DNA of 7,514 bases from Alphaproteobacteria bacterium (lineage in GTDB: Bacteria; Pseudomonadota; Alphaproteobacteria; Micavibrionales; Micavibrionaceae): contig JAESUK010000092.1 in assembly GCA_016763095.1 (NCBI GenBank), positions 1-7,514 of the forward strand, in the 5' to 3' direction. Under the pieces are notes generated by a model that was given only the letters and a program-made list of their open reading frames with translations, was not told the origin of the DNA and did no database searches. Below, piece by piece: positions 1 to 6,665 of the stretch. A program made the translations under genes and the position numbers. Position 1 is the stretch's first letter; every line of letters starts with the position of its first letter.

Positions 1-1576
1 TACAGCTTGTTAAAATATTTTCTTCATCTGAATTAAGAAGATAAATAACGTCCATTTCTTCTGTTTTTATCGTGTTTTCAGACGTAAACCCGACATCTAA
101 AGCACCAACGCGCCCTGCATGACGATGTAGGATATTAAAGCCATTCCATGCCCCCTTGTTTTCGTCTTCTTGTACGCATCCAAGTTGTTCTGCCACATCA
201 TAAAGTGCGGCATGGAGTGCGGCACCATCATTGCGGGCAAAAACTTGGTCACTCACGATAATCATCGGCTTTTTAGCTTTTACTTTTTTAGCATAAGTTT
301 TTGCCAGCTTTACAATATCATCGGCTGTTGTACCTGCATGATGGTATGGATAAGGAAGATCAACAGGCGTTCCGATTAACGCAATTGGAATTTGTTTTTC
401 CAGCCATGTTTTACGGATACGGGCATTTACAAGTGCGGCTTCTTTCTTAGGATTTGTTCCAATAAGAAGAATAGCGTCCGCTTCTTCTATTCCTGCAATT
501 CCTGAATTAAAGATATATCCTACGCGGTGCGTGGGGTCTATTTTAGAGCCATCCGTACGACACTCTATGTTCTTAACACCAAGAGATGTCATTAAATCTT
601 TAAGGGCGACAATAGATTCTACATCTGCGAAATCACCAGAGAATGCAGCAATTTTATTCGGAGAGGTTTTGGTCAATACGTCAGCAACTTTTGCGAGGGC
701 TTCGTCCCACGTTGCCTTTTCAAGCTTATTTGTTTGGCTGTTTCTTACATACGGTGTATCCAAACGGCGTTTTTTCAACCCATCATAGGAGAACCGTGTT
801 TTATCACTTATCCATTCCTCGTTCACACCTTCATGTAAGCGCGGAAGAATACGCATAACCTCGCCACCACGGCTATCCACACGGATGTTAGAGCCAATAG
901 CATCATGCACATCAATGCTCTCTGTTTTCTTTAACTCCCATGGGCGAGCAGTAAACGCATAAGGTTTTGATGTCAGTGCTCCAACAGGACAGATATCAAT
1001 CATGTTTCCAGAAAGTTCTGATGAAACAGCCTTTTCAACAAAGGTACCAATTTCGACATCTTCCCCACGATTAAGAATACCCAAATCAGCTGTTCCCGCA
1101 ATTTCCTCACCAAAGCGCACACAACGTGTACATTGAATACAGCGCGTCATAACGGTTTTAATCAGGGGGCCTAAATCTTTATCTTTCACAGAGCGTTTTG
1201 TTTCTCTATAGCGAGAACGATCAAAGCCATATCCAAAGGCTTGGTCTTGTAGATCACATTCACCACCTTGGTCACAAATAGGGCAATCTAGCGGATGATT
1301 GATCAACATCATTTCCATGACACCGTTACGGGCTTTTTTAATCACTTCAGAATTTGTCGTGATTTCCATGCCATCGCCTGCGGCCATAGCACAAGAAGCA
1401 ACAGGCTTTGGCGCGCCCTTCACTTCAACCAAGCACATACGACAGTTCGCTGGCACGCTTAATTTATCGTGATAGCAAAACCGTGGAATCTCGATGCCAA
1501 GCATCTCTGCCGCTTGCAGGATAGATGTTCCTGCATCGACTTCAATTTCCATTCCGTTAATCATTAGTTTTGGCAT
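1..1576 (-). CDS. nuoG: NADH-quinone oxidoreductase subunit G (complex I 75 kDa-type subunit), 3' end outside window
   Basis: Iron-sulfur subunit of the peripheral arm of complex I; it carries electrons from the NuoE/F module toward NuoB. The frame is open from the ATG at 1576 to the window edge, giving 525 complete codons. Alphaproteobacterial NuoG proteins are about 690 residues, so roughly three quarters is present. An N-terminal 2Fe-2S ferredoxin domain shows C34-x10-C45-x2-C48-x13-C62 (cluster N1b). H94-x3-C98-x2-C101-x5-C107 fits cluster N5. C146-x2-C149-x2-C152 with C196 in a CPVGAL context fits N4. From about residue 215 onward it resembles the inactive molybdopterin-oxidoreductase-like domain. 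No further cysteine motif follows C196 that could hold cluster N7, as in mitochondrial-type subunits. The start is backed by AAAGGA at 1587-1592, 10 nt upstream and overlapping the nuoF stop codon. Confidence 0.97.
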   Translation of the reverse strand, partial: MPKLMINGMEIEVDAGTSILQAAEMLGIEIPRFCYHDKLSVPANCRMCLVEVKGAPKPVASCAMAAGDGMEITTNSEVIKKARNGVMEMMLINHPLDCPICDQGGECDLQDQAFGYGFDRSRYRETKRSVKDKDLGPLIKTVMTRCIQCTRCVRFGEEIAGTADLGILNRGEDVEIGTFVEKAVSSELSGNMIDICPVGALTSKPYAFTARPWELKKTESIDVHDAIGSNIRVDSRGGEVMRILPRLHEGVNEEWISDKTRFSYDGLKKRRLDTPYVRNSQTNKLEKATWDEALAKVADVLTKTSPNKIAAFSGDFADVESIVALKDLMTSLGVKNIECRTDGSKIDPTHRVGYIFNSGIAGIEEADAILLIGTNPKKEAALVNARIRKTWLEKQIPIALIGTPVDLPYPYHHAGTTADDIVKLAKTYAKKVKAKKPMIIVSDQVFARNDGAALHAALYDVAEQLGCVQEDENKGAWNGFNILHRHAGRVGALDVGFTSENTIKTEEMDVIYLLNSDEENILTSC

Positions 1577-1590
1577 CGCCGTTTATTCCT

Positions 1591-2880
1591 TTACGCTGCT
1601 TTTAACTTTTTTCTATAGTCCAAAATTCGGGCTTCCATCTCAGGTCTAAAGTGACGAATAAGTCCCTGAACAGGCCATGCCGCAGCATCGCCCAATGCAC
1701 AAATAGTTTGTCCTTCAATTTCTTTGGTTAGGTCATACAACATATCGATTTCATCAATTGTTGCATTCCCCGTATACATGCGTTGCATTGTGCGCCATAG
1801 CCAGCCCGTACCTTCACGGCATGGTGTACATTGACCACAACTCTCATGCATATAAAACTGTGATAGACGCGCAATCGCATAAACGATGTCTGTGTCTTTA
1901 TCCATAACAATAACACCCGCGGTTCCAAGCCCTGTGCCTGCTTCGCGCAATGAATCAAAGTCCATCGTGATTGTGCCACATGTATCTTTTGGAAGAACAG
2001 GCGTTGATGATCCACCCGGAATAATAGCTTTTAAATTATCCCAGCCACCACGTACGCCGCCCGCGTGCTTTTCAATTAGTTCTTTAAGTGGAATACCCAT
2101 CTCTTCTTCAACATTACATGGCTGATTCACATGCCCTGAAATACAAAAGAGTTTCGATCCTGTGTTCTTTTCATTGATGCCAAGTCCCGCGAACCAATCC
2201 CCGCCTCTGCGAAGAATTGTTGGGACATTGGCGATTGTTTCAACATTATTGACCGTTGTTGGGCAAGAATATAGCCCTGCCATAGCGGGAAATGGAGGCT
2301 TATTTCTAGGTTGTCCTTTTTTGCCTTCTAAGCTTTCGATAAGGGCTGTTTCCTCACCACAAATATAAGCACCAGCTCCACGGTGAAGATAGACATCGAA
2401 GTCCCACCCAGATTTAGCGGCGTTCTTGCCCAGTAATCCTGCGTCATAGGCTTCTTTAATTGCCTTAACAACAGCAGAACCTTCGTTAAAAAATTCTCCA
2501 CGGATATATATGTATGCGGCGTGTGCGCCCATTGCAAAACCTGCGATCAAAGCACCTTCAATCAGTTTATGAGGATCATGGCGTAATATATCGCGATCTT
2601 TACATGTTCCTGGCTCGGACTCATCCGCATTGATCACCAAGTAATGTGGCTTACCTGTTTTTTCTGGATCAGGCATGAATGACCATTTTAATCCTGTTGG
2701 GAATCCAGCTCCACCGCGACCACGCAGACCAGATTTTTTCATTTCATCAATGACCCAGTCTTTGCCTTTTTTAATGATCTCGCCCGTTTTATCCCAGTCT
2801 CCACGCTTCTTCGCGCTTGGAAGTGAAAAACTCTCAAAGCCATATAGGTTCGTATATATGCGGTCTTTATCTTGTAGCAT
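1591..2880 (-). CDS. nuoF: NADH-quinone oxidoreductase subunit F (NADH/FMN-binding, 51 kDa-type)
   Basis: Catalytic entry point of complex I on the cytoplasmic side: it oxidises NADH with FMN and passes electrons to cluster N3. The protein is 429 residues, a normal length for the family. The glycine-rich nucleotide motif GLRGRGGAGFPTGLKW is at residues 51-66, and NADESEPGTCKDRD at 84-97 belongs to the FMN/NADH pocket. AYICGEETALIESLEG at 171-186 is another family signature. ESCGQCTPCREG at 346-357 supplies C348, C351 and C354, and C394 in TICALGD completes the N3 4Fe-4S ligands. I chose the ATG at 2880 because it gives the canonical N-terminus (MLQDKDRIYTNL), lies one base after the nuoE stop, and has GGGAG at 2890-2894 with 9-nt spacing. 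The frame stays open to an ATG at 2970, but that 30-residue extension would overlap the end of nuoE and is basic and unlike the family. Confidence 0.98.
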   Translation of the reverse strand: MLQDKDRIYTNLYGFESFSLPSAKKRGDWDKTGEIIKKGKDWVIDEMKKSGLRGRGGAGFPTGLKWSFMPDPEKTGKPHYLVINADESEPGTCKDRDILRHDPHKLIEGALIAGFAMGAHAAYIYIRGEFFNEGSAVVKAIKEAYDAGLLGKNAAKSGWDFDVYLHRGAGAYICGEETALIESLEGKKGQPRNKPPFPAMAGLYSCPTTVNNVETIANVPTILRRGGDWFAGLGINEKNTGSKLFCISGHVNQPCNVEEEMGIPLKELIEKHAGGVRGGWDNLKAIIPGGSSTPVLPKDTCGTITMDFDSLREAGTGLGTAGVIVMDKDTDIVYAIARLSQFYMHESCGQCTPCREGTGWLWRTMQRMYTGNATIDEIDMLYDLTKEIEGQTICALGDAAAWPVQGLIRHFRPEMEARILDYRKKLKAA

Positions 2881-2881
2881 G

Positions 2882-3535
2882 TTAAACCACTCCCGCTTTC
2901 TTCGCTTCTTTTTCCAAACTTGTTGGACCAGAAAGCGCCATTGAGCCATGACGTTTGGTTTGCGAGCCAACGTTAGGTTTTTTGCCTGCCGTCAATGCGA
3001 TGAGCACATCAACCATTGTCTCTGCTGTTAAATCTTCATAGTAATCGTCGTTGATTTGTATCATAGGTCCGTTTACGCACGCGCCAAGACATTCAACCTC
3101 TTTTAGGGTGAAGAGACCGTCTTTTGTGCTCTCGCCTATTTTAACTTTTAAGTGTTTTTCCGCAGCTTCTAAAATCTTGGTCGAGCCACATAACCAACAT
3201 TGTGTCGTTGTACAAAACTGCACGAGGTTTTTTCCAACAGGAGCAAGGTTATACATTGAGTAAAACGTGGCCACTTCATATACTTTCATTGGAGGCTGTC
3301 CAACAACCTCGGCAATATGATCCATCGCCGCACGGGTAATCCATCCACCGAAAGGCTTTTTGGCTTTTGCACCCTCTTCACCCATTTGACGTTGTGCCAA
3401 ATCAAGCAATGGCATAATCCCACTACGCGCTTGATTAGACGGGTAGTTCGCCAAAATGTTCTTTACTTTCTTTTTGCTTTTGAAAGTAAACTCCTTTGGT
3501 TGGTATTTTGCGTTTGGTTCAAACTTTGGTTTCAT
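2882..3535 (-). CDS. nuoE: NADH-quinone oxidoreductase subunit E (24 kDa-type 2Fe-2S subunit)
   Basis: Partner of NuoF in the NADH dehydrogenase module; it holds the 2Fe-2S cluster N1a. The protein is 217 residues. Residues about 25-90 form the helical N-terminal part, ending in the conserved VYEVATFYSMYNL segment (85-97). The thioredoxin-like domain follows with ligands C108-x4-C113 (CTTTQC) and C149-x3-C153 (CLGAC). From about residue 183 there is a basic, proline/glycine-containing tail matching the extra C-terminal segment of alphaproteobacterial and mitochondrial NDUFV2 proteins; this is from memory of the family. The start codon overlaps the nuoD stop by one base (TAATG), so translation is probably coupled. 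GGGGAG at 3547-3552 sits 11 nt upstream, inside the end of nuoD. Confidence 0.97.
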   Translation of the reverse strand: MKPKFEPNAKYQPKEFTFKSKKKVKNILANYPSNQARSGIMPLLDLAQRQMGEEGAKAKKPFGGWITRAAMDHIAEVVGQPPMKVYEVATFYSMYNLAPVGKNLVQFCTTTQCWLCGSTKILEAAEKHLKVKIGESTKDGLFTLKEVECLGACVNGPMIQINDDYYEDLTAETMVDVLIALTAGKKPNVGSQTKRHGSMALSGPTSLEKEAKKAGVV

Positions 3536-4749
3536 TAGCGGTCAATCTCCCCAAAAACAATATCCATTGAGCCAATAACCGTCACGGCATCGGCAAGCAT
3601 GTGTCCTCTACTCATAGAATCGAGCGCGGCCAAGTGATAAAATCCCGGGGCACGAACACGACAGCGATATGGACGGTTTGTGCCATCAGAAATGAGATAC
3701 ACACCGAACTCACCTTTTGGAGCCTCTACAGCTGTGTATGTTTCCCCAGCGGGAACGTGATAGCCTTCACTGAACAATTTAAAGTGATGGATCATCGCCT
3801 CCATAGAACGCTTCATCTCAACGCGCGGTGGCGGAGATATTTTGTAATCATCAACTTTCACCGCACCTTTCGGCATATTTCGGATACATTGTTGCATGAT
3901 TTTTAGAGATTGGCGCATTTCTTCCATACGGATCAGATATCGAGCGTAGCAGTCTCCTGTTTTTCCAACAGGAACATCAAATTCCATTTTGTCGTAAACA
4001 TCATATGGTTGAGATTTTCTAAGATCCCATGCCACACCAGAGCCACGTAACATTGGTCCCGTGAACCCAAGGTCGAGCGCATCTTCTTTTGATACAGTGC
4101 CTATATCAACCGTTCTTTGTTTGAAAATACGGTTATCGCTTAACAGGGTGTCCAGATCACCCAGCGTTTCAGGAAATGTTTCTGTCCATGCCATCATATC
4201 GTCGAGCAAGCCATCTGGAATGTCTTGGCTTACACCACCTGGGCGGAAGTAGTTTGCATGAAGGCGCGCGCCACAGGCACGGTCATAAAACTCCATCCCC
4301 TTCTCGCGTTCTTCAAAGCCCCAAAGCGCAGGTGTAATAGCACCAACATCAAGAGCAAAGGTTGTGATGTTCAAGATATGACTGAGTATTCGTCCAAGCT
4401 CGCAGAAGAGTACGCGAATGTATTGCCCTCTTTCAGGAACCGTAATCCCCAAGAGCTTCTCTGTCGCCAAAGCAAAGGCGTGTTCTTGATTCATTGGGCA
4501 CACATAGTCCAAGCGATCAAAATAAGGCAACGCTTGCATATATGTCTTATATTCAATTAGCTTTTCAGTTCCACGGTGAAGCAAACCGATATGCGGGTCA
4601 GCACGCTCAACAATTTCCCCATCCATTTCAAGCACCAAGCGTAGAACACCATGGGCAGCAGGATGTTGAGGACCAAAATTCATTGTGTATGGACGAATTT
4701 GTGTTTCTTTATCCATTTCAACAGCATTATTTAACGTAGAATTTGGCAT
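3535..4749 (-). CDS. nuoD: NADH-quinone oxidoreductase subunit D (49 kDa-type quinone-site subunit)
   Basis: Subunit of the connecting module; with NuoB it forms the ubiquinone-reduction site. The 404-residue protein is separate from NuoC. It is strikingly close to mitochondrial NDUFS2 in the stretches MNFGPQHPAAHGVLRL (23-38) and HIGLLHRGTEKLIEY (53-67). H33 and Y82 align with the quinone head-group ligands (Thermus Nqo4 His38/Tyr87, bovine His59/Tyr108). D134 lies at the spacing of the conserved Asp that contacts the His (Thermus Asp139). R59 matches the arginine that is dimethylated in mammalian NDUFS2 (Arg85); whether it is modified here is unknown. The C-terminus is the usual GEIDR. The ATG at 4749 has GGGAG at 4760-4764 (10-nt spacing) and is 2 nt after the nuoC stop. 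The alternative M12 has no visible Shine-Dalgarno sequence. Confidence 0.98.
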   Translation of the reverse strand: MPNSTLNNAVEMDKETQIRPYTMNFGPQHPAAHGVLRLVLEMDGEIVERADPHIGLLHRGTEKLIEYKTYMQALPYFDRLDYVCPMNQEHAFALATEKLLGITVPERGQYIRVLFCELGRILSHILNITTFALDVGAITPALWGFEEREKGMEFYDRACGARLHANYFRPGGVSQDIPDGLLDDMMAWTETFPETLGDLDTLLSDNRIFKQRTVDIGTVSKEDALDLGFTGPMLRGSGVAWDLRKSQPYDVYDKMEFDVPVGKTGDCYARYLIRMEEMRQSLKIMQQCIRNMPKGAVKVDDYKISPPPRVEMKRSMEAMIHHFKLFSEGYHVPAGETYTAVEAPKGEFGVYLISDGTNRPYRCRVRAPGFYHLAALDSMSRGHMLADAVTVIGSMDIVFGEIDR

Positions 4750-4751
4750 GA

Positions 4752-5435
4752 TTATTTTGCTCCCTCTACACCATCGATTGGGTTACTTGGCACATATCCA
4801 TTTTCTGGTGCGTGCGGACGTACAGAAGATTTTTCATCCCCCGGAAGAGGTGTATTAGCGCCACCTTCCCATGGGCTTAAATTATCAAATACACGATAGT
4901 CTTGTGTCAATTTAACAGGTTCATACACCACACGTTTTTCATCTTCGTCATAGCGCAGCTCTACATATCCCGTCAGTGGGAAGTCTTTCCGTTGTGGATG
5001 ACCATCAAAGCCATAGTCCGTAAGAATACGGCGATGGTCAGGGTGATCAGAGAACATAACGCCGTACATGTCCCATACTTCGCGTTCCGCCCAGTTTGCA
5101 GAGCTGTACACATCAGACACGGTTGGCACAGGTGTATTTTCGTCCGTTGAAAGCTTAATGCGTAACCTTACATTGTGAACCAAGGACACTAAATGGTAGA
5201 CAACTTCGAAGCGCTCCTCACGATCAAGATAGTCAACACCACAAACATCCGTTAATTGCTTAAACAAACATCTTTGATCATCACGCAAGAAGACGAGCAG
5301 CTTATGCACGCCATCTCTGGTTGTCTCAATGGAGAGCTCGCCTTTGACAACAGCATAATCTTGCACAGAAAGCTCTGTGTAAGATTTAATATATTGTGCC
5401 AAGTCTATTAGGCTTTGTTCAACACTATTGCTCAT
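4752..5435 (-). CDS. nuoC: NADH-quinone oxidoreductase subunit C (30 kDa-type)
   Basis: Structural subunit of the connecting module of complex I; it has no cofactor and packs against NuoD and NuoB. It is 227 residues long. The family signature lies at about residues 117-153: EREVWDMYGVMF, then HPDHRRILTDYGF, then GHPQRKDFPL. A typical alphaproteobacterial end follows, FDNLSPWEGG and LPGDEK, then about 23 extra residues rich in proline, asparagine and glycine. H134 replaces the leucine usual in HPDLRRIL. The ATG at 5435 is 4 nt after the nuoB stop. Its upstream sequence (AACAAGATAAACTT) lacks a strong Shine-Dalgarno sequence, so initiation may depend on ribosomes arriving from nuoB; that is inference. 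Confidence 0.97.
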   Translation of the reverse strand: MSNSVEQSLIDLAQYIKSYTELSVQDYAVVKGELSIETTRDGVHKLLVFLRDDQRCLFKQLTDVCGVDYLDREERFEVVYHLVSLVHNVRLRIKLSTDENTPVPTVSDVYSSANWAEREVWDMYGVMFSDHPDHRRILTDYGFDGHPQRKDFPLTGYVELRYDEDEKRVVYEPVKLTQDYRVFDNLSPWEGGANTPLPGDEKSSVRPHAPENGYVPSNPIDGVEGAK

Positions 5436-5439
5436 AAGT

Positions 5440-6015
5440 TTATCTTGTTAACCTTGTATCTTCGCGTTGTATTTTTTTTTGTAGCTGGAGAAGTCCATAA
5501 ACGAGCGCTTCGGCAGTTGGTGGGCATCCCGGCACATATATGTCGACGGGAACAATACGATCACAGCCACGTACAACAGAGTAAGAATAATGGTAGTACC
5601 CCCCACCATTTGCACATGACCCCATTGAAACCACCCAACGTGGTTCTGGCACTTGATCATAAACACGGCGCAGTGCAGGCGCCATTTTGTTTGTAAGTGT
5701 TCCTGCCACAATCATCACATCTGATTGACGCGGAGATGGACGCGGAATGATACCAAATCTGTCCAAGTCATAACGACTCATGTAAGAATGAATCATTTCA
5801 ACAGCACAGCATGCCAACCCAAATGTCATTGGCCATAGTGACCCAGTTCTCGCCCAATCAAAGAGCTTGTCTGTTGATGTTAGAACAAACCCCTTCTCTT
5901 CGAGTGTTTTTACCAAAGCTTCTGGAACAACATTTTGAGATTCTGGACGCGGAAAGCTTGTCTTTGTTTGAAAAGGTGCTTTAGGTGCTTCTATAATATG
6001 ACGGTCGTGAGACAT
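5440..6015 (-). CDS. nuoB: NADH-quinone oxidoreductase subunit B (PSST/20 kDa-type, cluster N2)
   Basis: Holds the terminal 4Fe-4S cluster N2, which reduces ubiquinone at the NuoB-NuoD interface. Cluster ligands are the tandem C69-C70 in FGLACCAVEM, C134 in MGSCANGGGYYHYS and C164 in VPGCPPTAEAL. RTGSLWPMTFGLACC (56-70) is the mitochondrial/alphaproteobacterial form. With the start at 6015 the protein is 191 residues, and the variable N-terminus before about residue 40 is typical. The frame is open upstream to an ATG at 6066, but that would overlap nuoA by 47 nt. The 6015 ATG follows the nuoA stop by 4 nt, with GGGA 8 nt upstream, and fits the spacing of the rest of the operon. A run of nine A residues covers codons 179-182, close to the C-terminus. 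Confidence 0.97.
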   Translation of the reverse strand: MSHDRHIIEAPKAPFQTKTSFPRPESQNVVPEALVKTLEEKGFVLTSTDKLFDWARTGSLWPMTFGLACCAVEMIHSYMSRYDLDRFGIIPRPSPRQSDVMIVAGTLTNKMAPALRRVYDQVPEPRWVVSMGSCANGGGYYHYSYSVVRGCDRIVPVDIYVPGCPPTAEALVYGLLQLQKKIQREDTRLTR

Positions 6016-6019
6016 AGTT

Positions 6020-6391
6020 CTATTCCCAATCAAGGGCTCCCTTTTTCCATTCGTAAATGAAACCAATAGTAAGTATTCCCAAGAATGCCACCATCGACCA
6101 AAAACCGATTAAACCAATTTTCCCGAGCGTAACAGCCCAAGGAAAAAGAAACGCAATCTCTAAATCAAAGATGATAAACAAAATAGCTACGAGATAGAAT
6201 CTTACATCAAACTTAGAACGTGCGTCATCAAACGCATCAAAACCACATTCATACGGCGCATTCTTTTCCGAGTCGGGGTTTCTTTTTGAAACAATCAATG
6301 AGGCAATAATCATAGCAAAAGCCATACCGCCCGCGATCATCAGGAAGATTATGATTGGTAGATATTCTAATAGAAATTCGTTTGAAGCCAT
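6020..6391 (-). CDS. nuoA: NADH-quinone oxidoreductase subunit A (ND3-type membrane subunit)
   Basis: Small membrane subunit at the junction of the peripheral and membrane arms. It is 123 residues with three hydrophobic segments, at roughly 11-35, 63-87 and 92-113. The loop between the first two carries NAPYECGFDAF (44-54). C49 corresponds to the loop cysteine whose exposure marks the deactive state of mitochondrial ND3. D76 and E78 in IIFDLEIAFLFPW are the conserved acidic residues of the second helix. The protein ends in FIYEWKKGALDWE, usual for the family. It is the first gene of the operon. The ATG at 6391 has only a weak Shine-Dalgarno match, GGA at 6396-6398 with 4-nt spacing. Confidence 0.97.
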   Translation of the reverse strand: MASNEFLLEYLPIIIFLMIAGGMAFAMIIASLIVSKRNPDSEKNAPYECGFDAFDDARSKFDVRFYLVAILFIIFDLEIAFLFPWAVTLGKIGLIGFWSMVAFLGILTIGFIYEWKKGALDWE

Positions 6392-6452
6392 GATGTCCAG
6401 ATTCTACATTTTTATTGCTTCATTTCTAGCTGAAATTCATAGCCACCTCAAG

Positions 6453-6481
6453 ATTATAAACACCTTATATAACAAGTATTT
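6453..6481 (-). promoter_or_regulatory. Candidate sigma70-type promoter for the nuo operon
   Basis: On the minus strand a perfect TATAAT lies at 6458-6453 inside an A+T-rich gap between the tRNA terminator and nuoA. At 17-bp spacing the -35 position (6481-6476, AAATAC) is a poor match to TTGACA, so the promoter would be weak or activator-dependent. It would give a leader of about 55 nt before the nuoA ATG. This is a motif match only. Confidence 0.35.
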
Positions 6482-6520
6482 TATCTGCGATTCATTCTCA
6501 TTAAAATTATGAACTCAGGC

Positions 6521-6553
6521 AAAGAAAAACGCCACTCAAATTTGGTGGCGTTT
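6521..6553 (-). terminator. Intrinsic terminator downstream of tRNA-Asp
   Basis: A perfect 9-bp stem pairs 6545-6553 with 6527-6535 (AAACGCCAC against GTGGCGTTT) around a 9-nt loop. Read on the minus strand it is followed by a T-rich tract (TTTTTCTTT), the standard rho-independent layout. It begins about 20 nt after the tRNA CCA end, so it would end the ald-tRNA transcript and insulate nuo. The plus-strand side is less T-rich (TTTCTTAATA), and no plus-strand gene is seen upstream. Confidence 0.85.
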
Positions 6554-6573
6554 CTTAATACTCTTGAAGTAAA

Positions 6574-6651
6574 TGGCGCGAGCGACGGGACTTGAACCCG
6601 CGACCTCCGCCGTGACAGGGCGGCGTTCTAAACCAACTGAACTACGCCCGC
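6574..6651 (-). tRNA. tRNA-Asp (anticodon GTC), CCA end encoded
   Basis: A full cloverleaf can be folded on the minus strand, 78 nt including the encoded CCA. The acceptor stem GCGGGCG pairs with CGCTCGC with one G-U pair. The D arm is GTTC/GAAC with a 10-nt loop. The anticodon arm CCGCC-CTGTCAC-GGCGG reads anticodon GTC. The variable loop is AGGTC. The T arm GCGGG-TTCAAGT-CCCGT has one G-U pair. The discriminator base is G, as expected for tRNA-Asp. Compared with my recollection of the usual alphaproteobacterial tRNA-Asp, the D loop has one extra T. The 5' end is only 14 nt beyond the ald stop codon. Confidence 0.97.
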
Positions 6652-6665
6652 GCAAGAGAGTGTAT

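Noticed and set aside
1..900. Missing N7 cluster cysteines in NuoG
   Set aside because: Absence of N7 is normal for mitochondrial and alphaproteobacterial-type NuoG, so it is used as lineage evidence and not as a novelty.
2881..2970. Possible N-terminal extension of NuoF to an ATG at 2970 (459 residues)
   Set aside because: It would overlap the end of nuoE by about 90 nt, encodes a basic stretch unlike the family, and the ATG at 2880 has a good ribosome binding site and a canonical N-terminus.
4225..4560. Plus-strand open frame of 111 codons
   Set aside because: It lies entirely antisense to nuoD, has no ribosome binding site that I can support, and its translation resembles no known family. 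The other plus-strand frames in the window are shadows of the same kind.
6016..6066. Possible N-terminal extension of NuoB to an ATG at 6066 (208 residues)
   Set aside because: It overlaps the 3' end of nuoA by 47 nt, while the ATG at 6015 fits the 4-nt junction pattern of the operon.
6486..6500. Fur-box-like sequence TGAGAATGAATCGCA in the nuoA upstream region
   Set aside because: It matches the 7-1-7 Fur consensus at about 10 of 14 positions, with the second half poor, and the region is A+T-rich; too weak to call.
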